DNA from: Ideonella alba
GTDB lineage: Bacteria; Pseudomonadota; Gammaproteobacteria; Burkholderiales; Burkholderiaceae_C
Direction: 5' to 3'
DNA length: 64,000 nt
Assembly (NCBI RefSeq): GCF_018069875.1
Contig: NZ_JAGQDF010000009.1
Coordinates: 165,393 to 229,392, forward strand
The notes below the pieces were generated by a model. The model had not been told where the DNA came from and made no database searches. It saw only the letters and a program-made list of their open reading frames with translations. Every line of letters begins with the position of its first letter. Position 1 is the first letter of the stretch. Below, in pieces: positions 55,305 through 61,549 of this stretch. The translations under genes and the position numbers were made by a program.

Positions 55305-56417
55305 TCAACCGCCCACCGATTCCTGGCGGATCAGCCACTTGCCGCCACTGCGCACCAGCTCGAGCGTCTTGCGGCTGCTGGTGGACAGCGCGTCGGATTC
55401 GTAGTTCTGGCGGAAGCGGGCCGTGGCCTTGTCACCGTTGACGCTGACCTTCAGCTCGCTGACGCTGACCTTGATCGACTTCTTGCCGACGATACGGTCA
55501 CGCCGCTCCTCGACCCACTTCTTGTGCGAGCCGGACTGGCCCGCATAGTCATTGGTGTAGGCGGCCACATAGTCGCCCATGTCCTTGCGGCTCCAGGCGC
55601 TGGCCCAGGCCTTCACGGCGCGCTCGATGTCGGCCTCGGCATTGGCCGGGGCCGGCGTCGGCTTGGGTGCGGCCGGCGCCGCGGCGACCGAGGCGGCGGG
55701 CTTGGGCGCCGCAGCCACACTGGCGGCCGGCGCCGGCGCGGGCGGCACCGCGGGTGCCGGCTTCGGCGCTGCTGCGGGCGGCGGCGGGGGCAGTTGCGGC
55801 GCCGGTGCCGGGGTCGGCGTGGGCTTGGCTGGCGCAGGGGACGCCGCCGGCGCACTGGAGGCGGTCAGCTCGCGCAGCAGCGAGAGCTTGGGCGGCAAGG
55901 TGCTGTCGTTCTTGTCCAGCTGCAGCGCCTTGGTGTAGGCCTGGCTGGCCAGCTGGGCGTAGACGTCGCCCAGGTTCTGGTAGGCGGTGGCGTAGGCCGG
56001 GTTGGTGCGGATCGCACGCTCCAGCGACGCGCGGGCCTTCTCGTACTCGCCCTGCGCACCGTAGATGACGGCCATGTTGTTGTAGGGCGCCGGCATGTCG
56101 GGGTGATCCTCGACCAGCTTCTGGAACACCGACAACGCTTCAGCCTTGCGGTCCAGCATGGACAGCGCCACGCCGCGGCGGAAACGCATCTGCGGATCCT
56201 TCGGGTTGCGCGACAGGCTCTCGTCGATCATCTTCAGGGCCTGGGCGTGCTGGCCGTCCTTGATCAGGCGCTGGATTTCCGCCACATCGGTCGCCGGCTG
56301 CGAGGCGGCCGTCTGGGCCAGCGCGGACTCGACCACCAGGGCGGGGGCCAGCATCAGCAGGCCGGCGGCGAGGCCACCCAGGGTACGGACCACGGTCGGA
56401 CGTTGGGAGGACTTCAT
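55305..56417 (-). CDS. TPR protein with C-terminal NTF2-like domain, exported
   Basis: 370 residues from the ATG at 56417. Signal peptide (TLGGLAAGLLMLAPALVVESA), then about four TPR units (45-165; PYNNMAVIYGAQGEYEKARA, AYQNLGDVYAQLA), an Ala/Pro linker from 175 to 255, and an NTF2-like domain at about 258-370 (ADIERAVKAWASAWSRKDMG to GGKWLIRQES). The last domain has the same pattern as in the neighbouring L,D-transpeptidase and TolC-like proteins. It likely assembles envelope complexes in the periplasm. The TolC-like gene has its own terminator upstream of this gene. Confidence 0.88.
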   Translation of the reverse strand: MKSSQRPTVVRTLGGLAAGLLMLAPALVVESALAQTAASQPATDVAEIQRLIKDGQHAQALKMIDESLSRNPKDPQMRFRRGVALSMLDRKAEALSVFQKLVEDHPDMPAPYNNMAVIYGAQGEYEKARASLERAIRTNPAYATAYQNLGDVYAQLASQAYTKALQLDKNDSTLPPKLSLLRELTASSAPAASPAPAKPTPTPAPAPQLPPPPPAAAPKPAPAVPPAPAPAASVAAAPKPAASVAAAPAAPKPTPAPANAEADIERAVKAWASAWSRKDMGDYVAAYTNDYAGQSGSHKKWVEERRDRIVGKKSIKVSVSELKVSVNGDKATARFRQNYESDALSTSSRKTLELVRSGGKWLIRQESVGG

Positions 56418-56577
56418 CGTTGTGCTGGAGCGGATGCGAATGGGGGGGCGCTGGCCTCGGGCCGCCAGAGCGGCAACGACCGGATGGCGCGTGCTGTCAG
56501 ACACAGGCCACCACCCGCCTGGGCGCTGTCTTCGGAGTCTATCGAAAAACACGGGGCACTCAGCCTCGCCCGGCCTG

Positions 56578-56607
56578 AAAAAAGGGCGCGCCACACGGCG
56601 CGCCCTT
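56578..56607 (-). terminator. Intrinsic terminator after the TolC-like gene
   Basis: AAGGGCGCGCC (56582-56592) and GGCGCGCCCTT (56597-56607) form a perfect eleven-base stem with loop ACAC, followed on the minus strand by a TTTTTT run. It lies 30 bases past the TolC-like stop and separates it from the TPR gene. Confidence 0.93.
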
Positions 56608-56637
56608 GTACTGCGGACCGGGCAGGCCGGCCGGCCA

Positions 56638-58455
56638 TCAGCGGTTGGTCTCGCGGACGATCAGCCAGTCCTTGCCCGAGAGTTCCCAGGTCAGGGTCTT
56701 GACCATCACGTCGTTGTAGTTGGACGAGCGGTAGGTCTGCTTGAAGGTGGTCTCGGCGCGGGTGGGCGACACCGTCTTGGCCTGGATGTCGTCCAGCTGC
56801 ACGGTGATCTCGCCCGGCTTGGTGACCAGACGCTTGCGCTCGGACATCCACTTGTCCTTGTTGGCCTTCATCGGGCCGAACTTCGGGCTGTAGAAGGTGT
56901 AGTAGCGCTCGATGTCCTTGGACATCCAGGCCGCGGCCCAGTCGCGCAGGCGCTGCTCGGCGATCGTGGCGGGCGCATCGGCCGCCTTGGGCGGCATCGG
57001 CGCGGGCGGCACGGCGGCGGGCACCGACGGCTGGACCATGGCACGGGCGCGGGCGTCGAGATCCTCGCGCGAGGTGGTGTTGAGCGTGGTCGGGTTCAGC
57101 GGGCAGCGGGCGGCGGCGTCCTCGCCGGCGCTCCACTCCTCGTTGCCCATGGCCTGCTTGCGGGCGTCGTCGCGCGACAGGCCCAGGCCGGAGACCAGAT
57201 TGCCCATCGAGGCCAGCGTGCGCAGACGCGCCACTTCCAGGTCGGCCACGGCCATGGCCAGCGAGCGGCGGGCGGTGTAGACCTCGTTCTCGGCGTTCAG
57301 CAGGTCCAGCAGGCTGCGCTGGCTGATGTCGAACTGCTGGCGGTAAGCGTCGCGGGCCTTTTCGATCGCGGCGACGTTGCGCTCCAGGTAGGCCAGCTGT
57401 TCGCCCAGCTTGCCGACATCGTTGTAGGCGATGGCGGTGGTCTGGCGCGTGTCGCGGCAGGCCTTGTCGCGCAGGTCGTGGGCCTGGTTCAGCAGGTTGG
57501 CGGTCTGGCGCTGGCGGGCGTCGTCGGCGCCGCCGTTGAACAGGTTCCAGTTCAGCACGATCTGGCCGAGGATGTCGCGCTTCTGGTTCTCGACGCCGTC
57601 GAAGTTGTGGCCGGCGCCGGCACGCACACGGGCTTCGATGCGCGGCTGGTAGGCGCCCTTGCGCGCCGAGGCCTGCTCCTTCACCGCACGCAGGTTCTCG
57701 ATCGCCGCCGACACCACCGGGCTGTTGATGGCGGTGGCTTCCAGCGCCGCCGACTGAGTGGCCGGCAGCGTGCGCACGGCCTGGCCCGACAGCGAGCCGG
57801 CCGGAGGCATCTCGCCAACGATGCGGCGGTAGCGCTCGGTCACGTCATGCAGGTTGGCCTTCTCGGTCACCAGGTTGGACTCGGCCAGCGCCAGGCGGGC
57901 GGCCGCCTGGTCCAGGTCGACGCCCCGGGCCACGCCGGCCTTCACGCGGGACTGGATCTGGTCATGCACGTACTTGTGCTGCACATAGTTCTGCTCGGCC
58001 AGGGTCACCAGGGTGCGAAAGCGCTGCACGTCGAAGGTGGCGCGACCGGCCTCGAGGGCGGCCTGCTCGGTGGCGTCGGCGAACTCGAAGTAGCGCGCCA
58101 GCTTGCTGTGGCGGGCCCGACCCACCTCGCTGCTGGTGATGAAGCCGTCCCACAGCAGCTGGGTGGCGGTCAGCGCGACGCCAGTGCGGTTCAGGCTCTG
58201 GGTGTCGGGGCCGAGGCGACCGGTGATGGTGTCGTTGTTGCGGCCGACGTCAGCGCTCAGGTCGACCTTGGGGCGCAGCGCGCCCGACGCCACGTCCACC
58301 TCGTCCATCGAGGCCCGCAGCGCGTTCAGCTTGGCAGCCACATCGGGACTGGTCTCGATGGCCTTCTGGGCAGCGGTGCTGACCGCGGCATTTTGTGCGA
58401 AGACGGAGGCACAGGCGAGCGCGGTGGCACTCAGGCAAAGGATGGTTCGCTTCAT
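56638..58455 (-). CDS. TolC-family outer membrane channel with C-terminal NTF2-like domain
   Basis: 605 residues. Signal peptide to about residue 20 (ASVFA). The TolC part (about 25-440) has two repeats with coiled-coil helices and the typical segments ATQLLWDGFITSSEVGRARH and ILGQIVLNWNLFNGGADDAR, matching LapE/AggA-type channels for secretion of large adhesins. A linker (about 440-490) leads to an NTF2-like domain (about 495-605; LRDWAAAWMSKDIERYYTFY to GKDWLIVRETNR), which ordinary TolC proteins lack. It should form the outer membrane pore for the adhesin at 61550 onward. Confidence 0.92.
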   Translation of the reverse strand: MKRTILCLSATALACASVFAQNAAVSTAAQKAIETSPDVAAKLNALRASMDEVDVASGALRPKVDLSADVGRNNDTITGRLGPDTQSLNRTGVALTATQLLWDGFITSSEVGRARHSKLARYFEFADATEQAALEAGRATFDVQRFRTLVTLAEQNYVQHKYVHDQIQSRVKAGVARGVDLDQAAARLALAESNLVTEKANLHDVTERYRRIVGEMPPAGSLSGQAVRTLPATQSAALEATAINSPVVSAAIENLRAVKEQASARKGAYQPRIEARVRAGAGHNFDGVENQKRDILGQIVLNWNLFNGGADDARQRQTANLLNQAHDLRDKACRDTRQTTAIAYNDVGKLGEQLAYLERNVAAIEKARDAYRQQFDISQRSLLDLLNAENEVYTARRSLAMAVADLEVARLRTLASMGNLVSGLGLSRDDARKQAMGNEEWSAGEDAAARCPLNPTTLNTTSREDLDARARAMVQPSVPAAVPPAPMPPKAADAPATIAEQRLRDWAAAWMSKDIERYYTFYSPKFGPMKANKDKWMSERKRLVTKPGEITVQLDDIQAKTVSPTRAETTFKQTYRSSNYNDVMVKTLTWELSGKDWLIVRETNR

Positions 58456-58497
58456 GACTGAACTAGGGGGTTCGACGATGGTGACCGAATGTAATGG

Positions 58498-58511
58498 AGC
58501 TGCACGCAGCT
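58498..58511. promoter_or_regulatory. Palindrome between divergent tolC-like and lapG-like genes
   Basis: AGCTGC-AC-GCAGCT is a perfect 14-base palindrome in the 191-base gap, 43 bases from the TolC-like start and 136 bases from the lapG-like start. Its position suits an operator for a regulator that controls both sides of the adhesin locus. The rest of the gap shows only weak promoter-like hexamers. Confidence 0.4.
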
Positions 58512-58646
58512 AACCCATTCGTATCCTAGGGGGGCAGGGAAAGTGATGGGGCGGCGTGGCATCCAGCCCGCCGCTTGTGGTCGGGTTGCCACATTTCTAC
58601 CACGATCCCGGCTCAAGAGCGCCCGCACAGATGCCGAAGTCGGGGG

Positions 58647-59348
58647 ATGGATCCGCGTCCCCATGGTTTGCCCGTGCTCTCGCGCCAGCGTTCGGCATCG
58701 CTGGCCTGGGGCCTGGGCGGCCTGCTGCTGGCGCTGCTGCTGGCGCTGCGCGTGGACGCCGGTCTGGCCTGGGACAGCCAGCGCCTGCTGCGGGGCGCCC
58801 AGCCGCTGGGCGAGCTGGCGCTGCGCAATGCGCTGGCGGTGCAGGAGCTGGTGCAGCAGTTGCCCGGGCGCGACGAACCCGGCCGCATCGCGGCCGTGAA
58901 TGATTTCTTCAACCAGCGGATCGGATTCCGGTCGGACCTGGATTTGTACGGGGTCACCGATTACTGGGCCAGCCCGCTGGAAACCATGGCCCGGGGTGCG
59001 GGCGACTGCGAAGATTTCGCAATTGCCAAATATTTCACGCTGGTCGCTGCAGGCGTTTCCCAAAGGAAACTGAGACTGGTGTATGTCCGCGCCATGGATC
59101 TGGGCCTGGCTGTGCCCCATATGGTGCTGGCCTACTATCCGACGCCCGACGCCGACCCCTGGGTGCTGGACAACCTGGTCCCTGGCCTGCGGCCGGCGTC
59201 GGCGCGGCCCGACCTGACGCCGGTGTTCAGCTTCAACGCCGAGGCGATCTGGGAGGGTGTGGGGTCGTCACCGGTGAAGGGGTCGGCCACCGAGCGGCTG
59301 TCGCGGTGGGCGGCGGTGTTGAGAAAAGCGCGTGAGGAGGGCTTCTGA
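58647..59348 (+). CDS. lapG: LapG-like periplasmic cysteine protease (BTLCP family)
   Basis: 233 residues from the ATG at 58647. A signal-anchor (LAWGLGGLLLALLLAL) precedes the transglutaminase-like domain. Catalytic Cys 121 in GAGDCEDFAIAKY, His 158 in VPHMVLAYY and Asp 175 in WVLDNL have the spacing known for LapG; the DCED segment binds calcium. LapG cuts large adhesins near their N-terminus and so releases biofilm cells. It is followed by the lapD-like gene after 52 bases. Confidence 0.93.
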   Translation: MDPRPHGLPVLSRQRSASLAWGLGGLLLALLLALRVDAGLAWDSQRLLRGAQPLGELALRNALAVQELVQQLPGRDEPGRIAAVNDFFNQRIGFRSDLDLYGVTDYWASPLETMARGAGDCEDFAIAKYFTLVAAGVSQRKLRLVYVRAMDLGLAVPHMVLAYYPTPDADPWVLDNLVPGLRPASARPDLTPVFSFNAEAIWEGVGSSPVKGSATERLSRWAAVLRKAREEGF

Positions 59349-59400
59349 TGGCGGCCTCGGTCACCGCGCCGACGGGGTATAACCCCGGCACGGAGGAAGC

Positions 59401-61323
59401 ATGTCCCTGATCCGCCAAGTCTGGCTCCTGCTGGTGGTCACGCTGACCGTGGCCTTTCTCGGCGCGGTGGGCGTGTCGCTGAGCACGGCGCGCGAGTACC
59501 TGCAGACGCAGCTCACCGCCAAGAACAACGACACCGCCCAGGCCCTGGCCCTGACACTGGGGCAGCAGGGGGGTGACCGCACGGCCATCGACCTGATGCT
59601 GGCCTCGCAGTTCGATACCGGGGCCTACCAGCGCATCGAATTGCTGGGGGCCGATGGCTCACGCCTGTCCAGCCGCGTGGCGCAGCCGCGCGCCTCCTCC
59701 GCGCCGGACTGGTTCATCGAGTTGCTGCGCATCGAGCCGGAGACCGGTGTCTCGCAGGTGGGCGACGGCTGGAAGCAGATCGGTCGGCTGGAGGTGGTCA
59801 GCCAGGTCAGCTATGCCTATGAACAACTGTGGCGCGGTGCCCAGGTCACCACCGGTCTGCTCGCGCTGCTGGCCCTGCTGACCGGCGCGCTCGCCTGGGC
59901 GGGCGTGCGGCGCATCCGAGAGCCGCTGGAGGCCGTGGTGGCGCAGGCGGCGGCGCTCACCGAGCGGCGCTTCGTCACCGTCAGTGAACCCCAGGTGCCC
60001 GAGTTGCGCGACGTGACCCGGGCGATGAACGGCATGGTCACCCGGCTCAAGGCCATGTTCGACGAGCAGGCGGGTCAGGTCGACCAACTGCGCCGCCGGG
60101 CCAATTGCGACGAGCTGACCGGTCTGTCCAACCGCACCCATTTCCTCAGCCGGCTCAAGGCCGTGCTGGGCAGCGAAGACGGGCCCGCTTCGGGCGCGCT
60201 GCTGCTGATCCGGCTGACCGAGCTGCAACGCCTGAACCGCCGTCTGGGCCACGCCGGCACCGACGCGCTGCTGTGCGATGCGGCCGCGGCGCTGAGCGAA
60301 TCGGCGGCGCGCAACCCGCAGCCCGAGGTGGGGCGCCTCAACGGGTCCGATTTCGCGATGCTGCTGCCGGATGCCGGCTCGCTGCGCGAGCCCGCGGTGG
60401 ACGTCGGTGCGCGCCTGCGTGGCGTGCTGCGTCAGCATGGGGTGGATTCGTCGGCCGTGGTGGGCGCGGTGCGCTGGTGGCATGCCGCCCCGGTGTCGTC
60501 GCTGCTGGCGGCGGCCGACCAGGCGCTGGCGCGTGCCGAGTCGCGTGGCGCCTTCGCGGTCGAGGTGGACGATTCGGGCGAGGGCCTGGTGCTCGGCCAG
60601 GAGGCCTGGCGCCAGCGCATTGACGCGGCGATCAATGCCGGGCGGGTGCGCCTGGTGGAGTACCCGCTGGTGGCGGCCGACCTGTCCGAGGTGCACCGCG
60701 AGTGCCCGCTGCGCATGCAGATCGACGAGGGTGGCGAATGGCTGCCCGCCGCACAGTGGCTGCCGATGGCGCGCCGCGTGCAACAGATGGACCGGATCGA
60801 CCTGATCGCGGTGACCCAGGCCCTGACGGCCATCGCCAACGATGGCGTGCCACGGGCCGTGAACATCAGCCCAGGGTCGCTCACCGAGCCCGACTTCCTG
60901 CCCAGCCTGCGGGCCTTGCTGTGGGAGCGCCGCGAGGCCGCTCCCGGCCTGTGGCTGGAGATGGCCGAGTCCGGCGCGCTGCGGCAGCTGCAGGCGGTGC
61001 GCGAACTGGCCGCGCTGGCGCGCGCGCGCGGTGCGCGCCTGGGCCTGGAACATGCCGGCCATGAGCTGGGTGATGCGGGCGTGCTGCTGGAAGCCGGCCT
61101 CGATTTCGTCAAGCTCGATGCCTCGCTGATCGAGGGCGTGGGCAGCGACACGGCCCGCCGGGAGCATGTGGAGAGCATCGCGCGCATGCTGCACGGCATC
61201 GGCCTGCAGGTGTTCGCCGAGGGCGTGAGCGATGAAGCCGATGCCTCGGCGCTGTGGGCTTGTGCGCTGGACGGCGTCACCGGGCCCGTGGTGGCTCGCC
61301 TGTTGAACGACCGGCCTGCCTGA
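59401..61323 (+). CDS. lapD: LapD-like c-di-GMP receptor (degenerate GGDEF-EAL)
   Basis: 640 residues; GGAGG lies before the ATG. TM1 near 7-27, a periplasmic LapD/MoxY domain (about 28-150, with GWKQIGRLEVV), TM2 near 155-175, HAMP, GGDEF-like and EAL-like domains. GGDEF is replaced by NGSDF, and the EAL motif by EYPLV, so neither synthesis nor hydrolysis is expected. As in LapD, c-di-GMP binding to the EAL-like domain would make the periplasmic part hold LapG and protect the adhesin. The palindrome CGGGGT-ATA-ACCCCG lies 14 bases upstream. Confidence 0.93.
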   Translation: MSLIRQVWLLLVVTLTVAFLGAVGVSLSTAREYLQTQLTAKNNDTAQALALTLGQQGGDRTAIDLMLASQFDTGAYQRIELLGADGSRLSSRVAQPRASSAPDWFIELLRIEPETGVSQVGDGWKQIGRLEVVSQVSYAYEQLWRGAQVTTGLLALLALLTGALAWAGVRRIREPLEAVVAQAAALTERRFVTVSEPQVPELRDVTRAMNGMVTRLKAMFDEQAGQVDQLRRRANCDELTGLSNRTHFLSRLKAVLGSEDGPASGALLLIRLTELQRLNRRLGHAGTDALLCDAAAALSESAARNPQPEVGRLNGSDFAMLLPDAGSLREPAVDVGARLRGVLRQHGVDSSAVVGAVRWWHAAPVSSLLAAADQALARAESRGAFAVEVDDSGEGLVLGQEAWRQRIDAAINAGRVRLVEYPLVAADLSEVHRECPLRMQIDEGGEWLPAAQWLPMARRVQQMDRIDLIAVTQALTAIANDGVPRAVNISPGSLTEPDFLPSLRALLWERREAAPGLWLEMAESGALRQLQAVRELAALARARGARLGLEHAGHELGDAGVLLEAGLDFVKLDASLIEGVGSDTARREHVESIARMLHGIGLQVFAEGVSDEADASALWACALDGVTGPVVARLLNDRPA

Positions 61324-61471
61324 CCCGGTCGCCGGCCGCACCGGTGACCCACCTGGCGGCACCAGGCCGCCTTCATTGATCGTCGCAGCATGCGGTCGGA
61401 CCACGGGGCCGGACCGCGGCCGCGCCAGGGTCGATCGGCGGCTGACCCAAGACGCACATCGCAAGAAGAAC

Positions 61472-61530
61472 AGGGCCGGCACCTCGCTGGGAGGCGTCGG
61501 CCCTGTCGGTCCCTGACCGCAGGGTCAGGG
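61472..61530. other. Two hairpins in the convergent lapD/adhesin gap
   Basis: The 226-base gap holds AGGGCCG (61472-61478) with CGGCCCT (61498-61504), and CCCTGACC (61511-61518) with GGTCAGGG (61523-61530). They lie between two convergent gene ends and could stop transcription in both directions. No T-runs are present. No gene is seen in the gap. Confidence 0.5.
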
Positions 61531-61549
61531 CGCAAGGGGCGGCTGCGGG

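Noticed and set aside
59373..59387. CGGGGT-ATA-ACCCCG before lapD as a CsoR-type operator
   Set aside because: The half-sites are in the reverse order to ATACCC-N4-GGGTAT, so the resemblance is only in base content.
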